DNA of 62,762 nt from Opitutia bacterium (GTDB lineage: Bacteria > Verrucomicrobiota > Verrucomicrobiia > Opitutales > Opitutaceae): positions 1 through 62,762 of the forward strand of contig CANHJG010000010.1 in assembly GCA_947461205.1 (NCBI GenBank), read 5' to 3'. Both the position numbers and the translations under genes were made by a program. Of this stretch, positions 1-7,791 are shown one piece after another (the first letter of the stretch is position 1; each line of letters opens with the position of its first letter). Under the pieces are notes generated by a model that made no database searches, was not told the DNA's origin, and saw nothing but the letters and a program-made list of their open reading frames with translations.

Positions 1-998
1 GGGGTCTCGCCGTGGTAGCGGGCGCGGTATTTTTTGACGAACGCGTGGACTTCGGGCGCGGTGCTTTCGGAGGAGTAGTGGCTGGCGTAGTAGGTGCCTT
101 CGACGGCTTTGCCGCCGATCTCGATGAGTTCGGGGGCTTCCCAGCCGTCGCCGCCGAAGATGGGGAGGGTGAGACCGAGGTCGCGGGCCTGTTTGCAGAT
201 AAGGGCGGCCTCGGTGTAGAAGCCGGTGGCGGCGATCGCGTCGACTTTGGCGGCCTTGATGGCGGTGAGTTGGGCGCGGAAATCTTTGTCGCCTTCGGAG
301 TATTTTTGCTCGGCGACGATTTCTCCGCCGAGGGCGGTGAAGCGTTCGCGGAAGATTTTTGACAGGCCGACGCTGTAGGAGGCAGAGACGGACGTGAGGA
401 TGGCGACGCGTTTGGCCTGCAGGGTGGTGGCGGCGAATTTGGCGAGGACGGCGCCCTGGAATGGGTCGATGAAACAGGAGCGGAAAATGTAGTCGCGCTT
501 TTCAGTGACCTCGGGGGCGGTGGCGGTGGTGGCGACGAAGGGGATGCGAGCGGCCTGGGCGAGCGGGGTGATTTCGTTGCAGTTGGAAGAGGTGCCGCCG
601 CAGAGGAGGGCGACGACCTTTTCGCGGCTGAGGAGTTTTTTCGCGACGGTGGCGGAGTCACCGGACTTGGACTGGTTATCTTCGACCACGACGACGAGGG
701 GGCGGCCGAGGACGCCGCCGCGGGCGTTGATTTCGGCGATGGCCATCTGCACGCCGCGGTGGGCCTGCTGGCCGAAGGCGGCTTCCTTGCCGGTGAGCGG
801 TTCGATTTCGCCGAGCTTGATGGGTTCGAGGGCGGCGGCGCGGGTGGAAGAGAGGGAGAAGGGGAGAAGGAGAGCGAGGGAGAGGAGGGGGAGGTAAAAG
901 AAGCGGGGCGCGAAACGCGCGGGGGGTGGGCAGATGGATTGCCGCGGCGCTGCGCTCCTCGTAATGACCCCGGGACGGAGGGCGTCGGAGGAGATCAC
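1..998 (-). CDS. ABC transporter substrate-binding protein, branched-chain amino acid type (paralogue 1, 3' truncated by window edge)
   Basis: Periplasmic binding protein of the Peripla_BP_6/LivK class that would capture amino acids or amides for an ABC importer. The mature part opens with EPIKLGEIEPLTGKEAAFGQ and is colinear with the two paralogues upstream. It is still open at base 1 (...KKYRARYHGETP), so roughly the last 80 residues lie outside the window. No in-frame ATG is visible. The only good start is a GTG at 996-998 overlapping the TGA of paralogue 2 (GTGA). The first ~22 codons then run through a dispersed repeat before a hydrophobic signal segment (FFYLPLLSLALLL) and an AAA cleavage region. 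No permease or ATPase gene is present on this side in the window. The family is clear; the exact start is uncertain. Confidence 0.85.
   Translation of the reverse strand, partial: MISSDALRPGVITRSAAPRQSICPPPARFAPRFFYLPLLSLALLLPFSLSSTRAAALEPIKLGEIEPLTGKEAAFGQQAHRGVQMAIAEINARGGVLGRPLVVVVEDNQSKSGDSATVAKKLLSREKVVALLCGGTSSNCNEITPLAQAARIPFVATTATAPEVTEKRDYIFRSCFIDPFQGAVLAKFAATTLQAKRVAILTSVSASYSVGLSKIFRERFTALGGEIVAEQKYSEGDKDFRAQLTAIKAAKVDAIAATGFYTEAALICKQARDLGLTLPIFGGDGWEAPELIEIGGKAVEGTYYASHYSSESTAPEVHAFVKKYRARYHGET
936..967. repeat. Short dispersed repeat (GGATTGCCGCGGCGCTGCGC type)
   Basis: The 32-bp stretch has the look of the small intergenic element seen in many environmental genomes, where a conserved ATTGC...CTCCTCGTAATGAC core sits between genes (recalled from general experience, not searched). 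It lies where the N-terminus of substrate-binding paralogue 1 should begin. It is translated in frame only if the GTG start is used. Confidence 0.45.
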
Positions 999-2140
999 GG
1001 GGCGACGGTTTTGTGGAACTGGAGTTTGCCGCCCTTGACCGCGATGATGGTGGCGGGCTTGGAGGCGTTGCGGTTCTGATCGAGCGTGGTGACCCCGCTG
1101 GCGCCGGAAAAATTTTTCGTGGCGGCGATCGCGTCGCGGAGCTTCGGGCCCTCGGTGACGCCCGAGCGGCGGATAGCGTCGACGAGAATGTAGAGAGCGT
1201 CGTAACCGAGGGCGGCGTAGGCATCGGGGGTTTCGTTTTTCCAGCGGGCCTTGAATTTTTGCACGAAGGTGGCGACGGCAGGCTCCTTGTTTTCCGGGGT
1301 GAAGTGGGTGGAGTAGTAGGTTCCGTTGAGCGCCTCGCCGCCGATCTTGAGAAGTTGCTCGGACTCCCAGCCGTCGCCGCCGAAGAGAGGAACCGTGAGG
1401 CCGAGGTCGCGGGCTTGGCGGGCGACGAGGGCGGCCTCCTGGTAGTAGCCGGGGACGAAGATGGCCTCGACGTTGGCGGCCTTGATGGCGGTGAGCTGCG
1501 CTTTGAAATCCTTGTCGCCTTCGCTGAATTTCTGCTCGGCCACGACGGTGCCGCCGCCGGCGACGAAGGTTTCCTTGAAGAACTTGGCGAGGCCGACGCT
1601 GTAGGCGCTGGAGACGCTGACGAGGGTGGCGACCTTCTTGGCCTTGAGATCATTCAAGGCGAACTTCGCCATGACGGTGCCTTGGAAATCGTCGATGAAG
1701 CAGACGCGGAAGACGTAGTCGCCTTTCTGGGTGACGGCCGGATTGGTGGCGCCGGAGGCGATCAGGGGGATTTTCGCGGCTTGGGCGAGCGGGGCGACCT
1801 CGAGGGTGCGGCCGGACGTCACTTCGCCGAGGATGGCGACGACTTTGTCGCGGGAGAGCAGTTTTTTGGCGACGGTGGCCGACTCGCCGGACTTGGACTG
1901 GTTGTCCTCGGCGATGAGTTCGAGCTTGCGGCCGAGGACGCCGCCGGCGGCGTTGAGTTCTTCGAGGGCCAGCAAAATTCCTTTGTGCTGGGACTGGCCA
2001 AAGGTGGCGTCTTTGCCGGTGAGGCAGGCGAATTCGCCGACTTTGATGGGTTCGGCGGCGCGGGCGAGCGGCGCGAAGAGGAGGGCGAGCGCGGCGAGGA
2101 CGAGGGCGGCGAGGTGGCGGAGGGTGGGGAGCGATTTCAT
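995..2140 (-). CDS. ABC transporter substrate-binding protein, branched-chain amino acid type (paralogue 2)
   Basis: A complete 381-residue periplasmic binding protein of the LivK/Peripla_BP_6 class. Residues 1-28 form a typical Sec signal (LAALVLAALALLFAPLARA, cleavage before AEPIK). The mature protein starts with the conserved IKVGEFACLTGKDATFGQ strand and keeps family hallmarks such as GGVLGRKLELIAEDNQSK and GDGWESEQLL. It is the middle gene of three tandem paralogues on one strand and overlaps paralogue 1 by four bases. An 84-bp gap separates it from paralogue 3. The ligand cannot be read from sequence; amino acids, amides or urea are all possible for this family. Confidence 0.92.
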   Translation of the reverse strand: MKSLPTLRHLAALVLAALALLFAPLARAAEPIKVGEFACLTGKDATFGQSQHKGILLALEELNAAGGVLGRKLELIAEDNQSKSGESATVAKKLLSRDKVVAILGEVTSGRTLEVAPLAQAAKIPLIASGATNPAVTQKGDYVFRVCFIDDFQGTVMAKFALNDLKAKKVATLVSVSSAYSVGLAKFFKETFVAGGGTVVAEQKFSEGDKDFKAQLTAIKAANVEAIFVPGYYQEAALVARQARDLGLTVPLFGGDGWESEQLLKIGGEALNGTYYSTHFTPENKEPAVATFVQKFKARWKNETPDAYAALGYDALYILVDAIRRSGVTEGPKLRDAIAATKNFSGASGVTTLDQNRNASKPATIIAVKGGKLQFHKTVAP

Positions 2141-2168
2141 GAAGACGGAGAGATGGGGAGAAAGAGAA

Positions 2169-2198
2169 CGAGAACGATTACGAGGAACGAGAACGATT
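2169..2198. repeat. Direct repeat CGAGAACGATT x2 between binding-protein genes
   Basis: Two perfect copies of CGAGAACGATT lie 19 bp apart within a wider GAACGA-rich run. The gap between paralogues 2 and 3 holds nothing else that I can recognise. Similar GAACGAGAACGATTACGAG strings are, from memory, common intergenic filler in Opitutaceae genomes. Confidence 0.5.
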
Positions 2199-2224
2199 TG
2201 GGGGCAGGGGAGAACGAGGAGGGG

Positions 2225-3352
2225 TTACGGGCTCACGTCTTGGACGAAGGTGAACGTGCCGTTTTTCACGGTGAGGACCACGGCGTTCTTCGTGGGGTTG
2301 CGGTTGGTGTCGAAGGTGATCGAGCCGGTGACGGCGGGATAGTTGACGGTCGTCGCGAGGGCGTCGCGGATTTTGGCGCCGTCGGTGGATCCGGCGCGGC
2401 GGATGGCGTCGATGGCGAGCATGGCGGAGTCGTAGCCGAGGACGGAGAGGGCGTTGGACGCGATGCCCCAGCGTTGCTGGAAGCGCTGGTTGAAGGCGAC
2501 GACGGCGGGGGATTTGCTCTCGGGCGAGTAGTGCGTGCTGAGATAGCAGCCCTCGGCGGCGGCGCCGGCGATGGCGACGAGGTCGGGAGATTCCCAGCCG
2601 TCGACGCCGAGGAGGGGCAGGGTGAGGCCGAGGTCGCGGGCCTGTTTGCAGATGAGGGCGGCTTCGGCGTAGTAGCCGGGGATGAAGATGCCGTCGGCGC
2701 CGGCGGCTTTGATGGCGGTGAGCTGGGCGCGGAAATCTTTGTCGCCCTCGCCGTATTTTTGCTCGGCGGCGATGATGGTGGCGGGGGAGGTGAAGCGTTC
2801 GCGGAAATATTTGGCGAGGCCGACGCTCTGGGCGGAGGAGACGGAGGAGAGGATGGCGACGCGTTTGAGTTTGAGGGTGTCGCGGGCGAATTTGGCCATG
2901 ACGGTGCCCTGGAAGTCGTCGATGAAGCAGATGCGGAAGATGTAGTTTCCCTTGGCGGTGACGTCGGTGTTGGTGGCGCCGGGGGAGATGAGGGGGATTT
3001 TGGCGGCTTGGGCGATGGGGGCGGCCTCGAGGGTGCGGCCGGAGGTGATCTCGCCGAGGACGACGGCGACCTTGTCGCGGGAGATGAGTTTCTTGACGAC
3101 GGTGGCGGACTCGCCGGGCTTGGACTGGTTGTCCTCAGTGATCAGCTCGAGTTTGCGGCCGAGGACGCCGCCGGCGGCGTTGGTCTCTTCGACGGCGAGG
3201 AGCGTGCCCTTGTGGGCGTTCTGGCCGAAGACGGCTTCCTTGCCGGTCATCGAGGCGAATTCGCCGAGCTTGATGGGGTCCTGGGCGAGGGTGGCGGTCG
3301 TGATGAGGGCGCTGGTGAAGAGGGCGACGAACGACCGGAAGGCGAGAGTCAT
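2225..3352 (-). CDS. ABC transporter substrate-binding protein, branched-chain amino acid type (paralogue 3)
   Basis: 375 residues, the first gene of the tandem trio. I start it at the ATG at 3350-3352 because it gives a clean signal peptide (MTLAFRSFVALFTSALITTA, cleavage after LAQ). A longer reading from 3412 only adds an unrelated 20-residue tail. The mature protein (DPIKLGEFASMTGKEAVFGQ...) is colinear with paralogues 1 and 2. Binding-pocket segments differ between the copies (for example GVDGWESPDLVA here versus GDGWESEQLL in copy 2), so ligands may have diverged. No Shine-Dalgarno sequence is visible upstream. Confidence 0.9.
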   Translation of the reverse strand: MTLAFRSFVALFTSALITTATLAQDPIKLGEFASMTGKEAVFGQNAHKGTLLAVEETNAAGGVLGRKLELITEDNQSKPGESATVVKKLISRDKVAVVLGEITSGRTLEAAPIAQAAKIPLISPGATNTDVTAKGNYIFRICFIDDFQGTVMAKFARDTLKLKRVAILSSVSSAQSVGLAKYFRERFTSPATIIAAEQKYGEGDKDFRAQLTAIKAAGADGIFIPGYYAEAALICKQARDLGLTLPLLGVDGWESPDLVAIAGAAAEGCYLSTHYSPESKSPAVVAFNQRFQQRWGIASNALSVLGYDSAMLAIDAIRRAGSTDGAKIRDALATTVNYPAVTGSITFDTNRNPTKNAVVLTVKNGTFTFVQDVSP

Positions 3353-3587
3353 AGGGAGGTGGCGGGAGGAAGAGCGGGTGCGGAGCCAAGGCGAGGCCCA
3401 GCAGGTTTTCAACCAATCTTGTGGCGGGATGCGGAGCAGAGCGGAGGGAGGGATATTCGGACGGAGACGCGGGGGCTTTCATCGGCGGGTGGAAACCGCC
3501 GCTCCGTTGGGCGAATTCGCGGCGGTGGTTCCCCGGGGCGGAGTTTTTTGTGAAATGGGCTTTCCGTGATGGGGTGCGGGGCTTTTG

Positions 3588-4709
3588 ATGCGGGCATTGA
3601 ATACGTTTGACCGACATCTCCTGCGCGAGTGGTTGCAGATTCTCGGGCTCGTGCTCGTCGCCACGTGCGGGCTGCTGGTGGTGCAGGTGCTCTACGACGA
3701 TTTCCGGTCGTTGCGCGAACTCGGGGCGCGGGGCTGGGTGTTGTGGCGATATCTGGGGGTGACGTTACCGAGTTTCCTCGCGGTAGTGCTGCCGGTGGCG
3801 CTGCTGATTTCGTTGATGTATGTGCTGGGCAAGCTGCATCGCGCCAACGAACTCACGGTGATGCGGGCGGCCGGGGTCGGCTTCCTGCGCTTGACGGCGC
3901 CGGTGTGGGCCGTGGGGGTGCTGTGCTGCGGGTTGTCGTGGTGGCTCAACACGACGGTGGTGCCGTGGTCGGTCGAGCAGTCGCGGTCGCTGCGGGACGA
4001 ACTGGTGTTTCAACGCGACGCGAAATCGCTGACGCAGGACCGGGTGGGCGCGGCCTACAGCGTGGCGTTCGACAACGCGCGGGAGCGGCGCATGTGGTTT
4101 TTCAACCGGTTCAGCCGGTTTACGCAGCACGGTTACGGCGTGTCGGTGTCGGAGCTGGACGCGAAGCGGCGCGAGACGACGCGGATCGTGGCGGCGGAGG
4201 CGTGGCCGGACGGCGCGGGGAAGGGGTGGGTTTTCAAGGACGGGCGCGAGCTGAGGTTTGCGCCGGAGACGGGCGAGCTGCTGGCGTCGGCGCCGTTTGC
4301 GGAGAAGGCGCGGCCGGCGTATCGGGAGGATTCGCAGCTGATGCTGTTGATCGACCGTCGGCCGGTCGATTTGTCGCTGCACGAATTGCGGGAGCTGATC
4401 GACTATCTGGAGGCGGAGCAGAACCCGAAGGCGGTGCCGTATGCGGTGCGCTACTACGGGCTGATCGCCGACACGCTGGGACCGCTGTTGGTGATCGCGA
4501 TGGCGATTCCCTTCGCGATGACGGGCGTGCGGGTGAATCCGGCGGTGGGCGTGTCGAAATCGATTGGGCTTTTTTTTCTGTATTATGTATTCGCGAATGT
4601 CGCGGCGTCGCTGGCGACGAAGCAGATCGTGGATCCGGCAGTGGCGGCGTGGCTGCCGAACATCGGAATGGGAGCGATCGCGCTGTGGTTTTTTGCGCGG
4701 ATGCGGTAG
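3588..4709 (+). CDS. LptF/LptG-family permease (lipopolysaccharide export)
   Basis: A 373-residue inner-membrane protein of the YjgP/YjgQ family, one half of the LptB2FG ABC transporter that extracts lipopolysaccharide for transport to the outer membrane. The N-terminus (RALNTFDRHLLREWLQILGL) and membrane segments near residues 12-35, 50-75 and 95-120 fit the family. A periplasmic domain fills the middle and a C-terminal membrane bundle (GPLLVIAMAIPFAMTGVRV) follows. A TTG lies one codon upstream of the chosen ATG. It stands alone here; its partner permease and LptB are not in the window, so LptF and LptG cannot be distinguished. Its 3' end overlaps the antisense gene that follows. Confidence 0.88.
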   Translation: MRALNTFDRHLLREWLQILGLVLVATCGLLVVQVLYDDFRSLRELGARGWVLWRYLGVTLPSFLAVVLPVALLISLMYVLGKLHRANELTVMRAAGVGFLRLTAPVWAVGVLCCGLSWWLNTTVVPWSVEQSRSLRDELVFQRDAKSLTQDRVGAAYSVAFDNARERRMWFFNRFSRFTQHGYGVSVSELDAKRRETTRIVAAEAWPDGAGKGWVFKDGRELRFAPETGELLASAPFAEKARPAYREDSQLMLLIDRRPVDLSLHELRELIDYLEAEQNPKAVPYAVRYYGLIADTLGPLLVIAMAIPFAMTGVRVNPAVGVSKSIGLFFLYYVFANVAASLATKQIVDPAVAAWLPNIGMGAIALWFFARMR

Positions 4710-5041
4710 GAAATCACGGGCGGGAAAGCCCTTGACCCCTGCGCCACCCGGGCGGCGCAGCGGCGGCGGTGGGAGGCGCGTTTAAGGCGGATGAACTCGG
4801 CGAATTCCTCGGCGTGGCGCACGGCGATCCAGCCCAGGAGGGCGAGGTCGTGGTCGGCGGCGGTGAACTGGGCGCGGGAATCAGGGCCGAGGCTGAAGGC
4901 GGCGATGGGCGCGGCGGCCGCGGTGGAGGCGTGGGGCAGAAGGAGGAGATTCGCTAGGACTTCGTCGGGGGTGCGGTGAAAGCCCGACGCGAGCCGCTGG
5001 AGGGCGGCGTAAACGGCGTCGCTGACATCGATCTTTTTCAT
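4583..5041 (-). CDS. Small protein with a SeqA-N-like N-terminus
   Basis: 152 residues. The N-terminal ~35 residues (MKKIDVSDAVYAALQRLASG...TPDEVLANLL) have the strand-helix-helix layout and the MK-I-V-D-Y signature of the ribbon-helix-like SeqA oligomerisation domain. This is by eye only. The middle (AADHDLALLGWIAVRHAEEFAEFI) is helical. The last ~55 residues are Arg/Ala-rich and run 127 bp antisense into the LPS permease gene, so the true end could be a frameshift or the tail could be non-conserved. The start at 5041 is chosen because the upstream extension is low-complexity Arg/Ala. Function unknown. Confidence 0.5.
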   Translation of the reverse strand: MKKIDVSDAVYAALQRLASGFHRTPDEVLANLLLLPHASTAAAAPIAAFSLGPDSRAQFTAADHDLALLGWIAVRHAEEFAEFIRLKRASHRRRCAARVAQGSRAFPPVISYRIRAKNHSAIAPIPMFGSHAATAGSTICFVASDAATFANT

Positions 5042-5153
5042 GGCCGCAGCGAAACCGGTTCGGGCGGTTCGGGCGACGACGGTGCGACGGAGTGCGGTGG
5101 ATTCGCGACGAAGGGCGGGCGACCGGAGACGAAGTTTTGGCTGCAAACGGCGC

Positions 5154-5567
5154 CTAGCGTTGCGAAGGTGCAGCGGGCGGATCGACGAGCGCGAGCCAGA
5201 GGGGCTGCGGGTGGGGACGCGATGTGGAGCGGGGCGCGGACGTTTTCGAGCGAGCGACGGCGACGGATTTTTTCGGGGTAGAGGCGGACACGGATTTCTT
5301 CTTTTTCGATGGCTGCACGGGCGACGCGGTCAGGGGCCACGGGGCCGGGGCGGAGTGGGACGAGGGCGTGGCGGAGGAGGCGGGGCGGGGGAAATCGGTT
5401 TCGGAAAAATCGTTGAGGATGCCTTCGTGCGGTCGGTCCTGTTTGTAGACCTGTAAGATCCGGGCGTGCTCGGCGTCGCTGGTTGGGAAAATTTTCGGCG
5501 GCTCACCTTTGAGAAAGATGGCGGTGTAGGCGCGACGGCGGTCGACCATGCGACGGATGACGATCAT
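5154..5567 (-). CDS. Hypothetical protein with Ser/Pro/Lys-rich tail
   Basis: 137 residues, not recognised. Residues 1-62 look folded (MIVIRRMVDRRRAYTAIFLK..., then ILQVYKQDRPHEGILNDFSE). The remainder is a disordered Pro/Ser/Lys tail (PSKKKKSVSASTPKKSVAVA). It lies between the SeqA-like gene and the lipoprotein gene on the same strand. No signal peptide or membrane segment is visible. The charged tail suggests a nucleic-acid or polyanion contact, but this is only inference. Confidence 0.5.
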   Translation of the reverse strand: MIVIRRMVDRRRAYTAIFLKGEPPKIFPTSDAEHARILQVYKQDRPHEGILNDFSETDFPRPASSATPSSHSAPAPWPLTASPVQPSKKKKSVSASTPKKSVAVARSKTSAPRSTSRPHPQPLWLALVDPPAAPSQR

Positions 5568-5653
5568 GGGCGGAAGGAAACGCGCCGCGGGGATTTTGCG
5601 AGGCGCAGGGCGGGAAAAAGATCGACGCCTTCCCGTGGGTCGGTGGCAGGCGC

Positions 5654-6385
5654 TCAGGGCGTGCCCGGGGGTGGGTTCGGCGCAGGGACCGGCGGGGCGA
5701 CGGGTTGCAGCATCAGGACCTGTTGTTCGACCTGGCCGTTGCGACGCACGCGCACGGTGACCGGGATTGCGTCGGCGGTGAGCCCGATACGGGAAGTCAT
5801 CGGGTCGGCTTCGACGGAGGCGCCGGGCGGGAGCGAAATTTTCCGCGGCTGCACGACGAAATTTCCGAGGTCGGAGTTGAAATCGAGGACCTCGACGTCG
5901 ACGGGTTCGGTGCCGTGATTCGTGAGGCGCAAGTGGAGGCGCATGGGCGGGCGATTGGCGGCGACGATGTGGGGCGCAGGCGCGCCGTCGCTGGTGCGCG
6001 CGGGCGGTTGGCCGCTGCGGGCATCGCCGGGTTCGCCACCGCCACGACGGCGACCGCCGCCACCACCGCCCATGCTGCCGCTGAAACCGCCACGACCGCG
6101 GGCTTCACCGCCGGCGGGAGGCGCGCTGTCTTTGCCATTGGCGCGGGGGCCGAAGCCCGCGTGGCCGAGGAGGATTTCGGTTTCGAGTTGGCCGGCGAAA
6201 AATGTGCGGTGGACCGACATCTCGGGGGTGGCGGGAAGCGGGATCGTGGCGCCGGTGGCGGCAGCGGGCAGGCCGCGGCGGGGGGAACGTTCGTCGCTCT
6301 CGCAGCCGGTGAGAGCGATGAGCGCGAGCGATGCGGAGAAGGAACGCAGCGGGGACAAGTGGCGGCGAAAGCGGGGTAACGACAT
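5654..6385 (-). CDS. Predicted outer-membrane lipoprotein with glycine-rich linker
   Basis: 243 residues starting at the ATG at 6383-6385, which yields a lipoprotein signal (SFSASLALIALTGC; lipobox LTGC). The mature part has a Gly/Arg-rich spacer (GRGGFSGSMGGGGGGRRRGG) followed by a beta-rich C-terminal domain (MRLHLRLTNHGTEPVDVEVL...), which reads like an immunoglobulin-type or DUF-like sandwich, and a Pro-rich end. The longer upstream reading adds only Arg-rich residues. Envelope-attached protein of unknown function. Confidence 0.65.
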   Translation of the reverse strand: MSLPRFRRHLSPLRSFSASLALIALTGCESDERSPRRGLPAAATGATIPLPATPEMSVHRTFFAGQLETEILLGHAGFGPRANGKDSAPPAGGEARGRGGFSGSMGGGGGGRRRGGGEPGDARSGQPPARTSDGAPAPHIVAANRPPMRLHLRLTNHGTEPVDVEVLDFNSDLGNFVVQPRKISLPPGASVEADPMTSRIGLTADAIPVTVRVRRNGQVEQQVLMLQPVAPPVPAPNPPPGTP

Positions 6386-6471
6386 GGCGCAGGTTCGACG
6401 CCGGAGGCGTGCGGATGTTTCCGGAATTCGAAGAGGGCGCCGCGGAAGTCGCCAGTCACCGCGGGGGCGGG

Positions 6472-7095
6472 TCAACTCCAGTTGAAATTAAAGCTGACGC
6501 TGATGCGTTCGTCGGCGACGCGGTTGGCGGCGACTTCGTGGCGGAGCCAGCTCTCGAAGAGGATGACGTTGCCGGCTTCGGCGGCGTAGGTGACGTGGGG
6601 AAGGTGGGCGGGGCGGGCGGACGGGAGCTTCGGAGGGGCGGCCATGAATTTGCTGAGACGGGGGTCTTCGAATTTCAGGCCGGAGCAGCCGGGAGGGGTG
6701 GCGACGTAGTAGGTGCCGCTGATGAACGAGAGCGGGTGAAGGTGGAGCGAATGCGCGGCGGTGGGGGGCATGATGTTGACCCAGAAATCGGTCATGCGGA
6801 TGGAGCGGCCGCGGAGGTCCATGGCGAGGGCGCGGGCGAAGGCGCGCACGTGGGTGGTGATCTTTTTCTCGAGGCCGGCGAAGGTGCTGGAGAAGCGATG
6901 GAGCTCGTTCATCGAGGCGTAACTGGTGTAGCCGCCGGGATAGTTTTTCGCGGACCATTTGCGGCCGGCCGTGTCGAACTCGCGGAGTTGGCGGCACTCC
7001 GCGGCGAGGGCGGTGTTGAAGCGGTCGCGGGCGGCGGCGGTTTTTTGGAGAGGCTCGCAGTAAATGAGCGTGGGGAAATGGGAGCGGATGGGCAT
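6472..7095 (-). CDS. Putative 2OG-Fe(II) oxygenase (TIGR02466-like)
   Basis: 207 residues, resembling the TIGR02466/2OG-FeII_Oxy_5 family of cupin-fold hydroxylases that use 2-oxoglutarate, oxygen and Fe(II). Supporting features are the N-terminal SHFPTLIYCEPL segment, the central MTDFWVNIMPPTAAHSLHLH followed by PLSFISGTYYVATPPGCSGL (metal-ligand His region), and a C-terminal GNVILFESWLRHEVAAN plus RISVSFNFNW, which supplies the second His and the Arg that binds 2-oxoglutarate. It ends 86 bp from the lipoprotein gene on the same strand. Substrate unknown. The family placement is by recognisable motif order, not by a search. Confidence 0.75.
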   Translation of the reverse strand: MPIRSHFPTLIYCEPLQKTAAARDRFNTALAAECRQLREFDTAGRKWSAKNYPGGYTSYASMNELHRFSSTFAGLEKKITTHVRAFARALAMDLRGRSIRMTDFWVNIMPPTAAHSLHLHPLSFISGTYYVATPPGCSGLKFEDPRLSKFMAAPPKLPSARPAHLPHVTYAAEAGNVILFESWLRHEVAANRVADERISVSFNFNWS

Positions 7096-7180
7096 GGGAG
7101 GAAGACGTGAAAGAGAGGAAGACGCGGGAGAGTGGAAGACGGGGAAGACTTGGAAGGGTGGAAGGCGCAGGGGCGGTCGG

Positions 7181-7498
7181 TTATTTGCCGAGGAATCTCA
7201 GGCCGAGGACGCCGGTGACGATGAGGGCGATGCAGGCGAGGCGGGCGGGAGCGGCGCTTTCGTTGAAAAGAAAAATGCCGGCGATCGCGGTGCCGACGGC
7301 GCCGAGGCCGGTCCAAACGGCGTAGGCGGTGCCGATGGGGAGTCCTCGGGCGGCGAGGGCGAGGAGCGCCATGCTCGCGGCCATGGCGGCGCCGACCCCG
7401 AGGCTCGGCCAGAGGCGCGTGAAGCCGTCGGTGAACTTGAGGCCGGCAGCCCAGACGATTTCGAGGGCGGCGGCGATCAACAGGAGTGTCCAGTGCAT
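7181..7498 (-). CDS. gdx: SMR-family exporter, SugE/Gdx type (guanidinium exporter)
   Basis: 105 residues and four membrane helices, the normal size for small multidrug resistance proteins. The first helix [20 protein letters not shown] carries the essential Glu. The sequence [14 protein letters not shown], then [20 protein letters not shown], is the signature of the SugE/Gdx branch, which exchanges guanidinium for protons, rather than the EmrE drug branch. I use the ATG at 7496-7498; the longer reading starts in a dispersed repeat. No guanidine riboswitch is evident in the short leader. Confidence 0.88.
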   Translation of the reverse strand: MHWTLLLIAAALEIVWAAGLKFTDGFTRLWPSLGVGAAMAASMALLALAARGLPIGTAYAVWTGLGAVGTAIAGIFLFNESAAPARLACIALIVTGVLGLRFLGK

Positions 7499-7529
7499 GG
7501 CCGCGAGCGTGGGGCGCGGGGCGGGCGGG

Positions 7530-7781
7530 TCAACGCGGGGGAGCCGCGGACGCTTGTGGTCTCGCAATTACAAAGACAATTGAGGGGAAGAGCAGCCCAC
7601 CAACGACTGCCCCGCACAGTTCTGCCAATGCGAGAGTGAACATGTCATTGTGAGAGTTTCCCATGCCGACGGATCGAAGGATGAAAAAGCAGACCTGTCG
7701 TCCGCCAATCATTCCGAGCCAAATACCCGGAATGGTTGAAGTGATCACCGCCAACCAGCGAATGCCGCGCCCAAGCCTCAT
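7530..7781 (-). CDS. Small two-helix membrane protein
   Basis: 83 residues from the ATG at 7779-7781, starting 11 bp after the POT transporter stop. It has two membrane segments ([19 protein letters not shown] and [20 protein letters not shown]). Its last ten residues ([10 protein letters not shown]) are read from a repeat-like stretch at 7543-7576, so the native C-terminus may have been replaced. Not recognised. A longer start at 7925 would be antisense-like read-through of the transporter and is rejected. Confidence 0.5.
   Translation of the reverse strand: MRLGRGIRWLAVITSTIPGIWLGMIGGRQVCFFILRSVGMGNSHNDMFTLALAELCGAVVGGLLFPSIVFVIARPQASAAPPR
7543..7576. repeat. Possible second dispersed repeat copy
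   Basis: The stretch GCCGCGGACGCTTGTGGTCT followed by CGCAATTACAAAGAC has the same layout as the element at 936-967 (GCCGCGG, CGCT, CTCG, AAT, AC blocks in order) but is more diverged. It supplies the final codons of the two-helix membrane protein and lies just upstream of the SMR exporter. Confidence 0.3.
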
Positions 7782-7791
7782 GGGCAATGCG

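Noticed and set aside
1013-3553. 846-codon open frame on the plus strand
   Set aside because: It is the antisense shadow of the binding-protein genes; the translation is Gly/Ala/Glu/Asp-rich without motifs.
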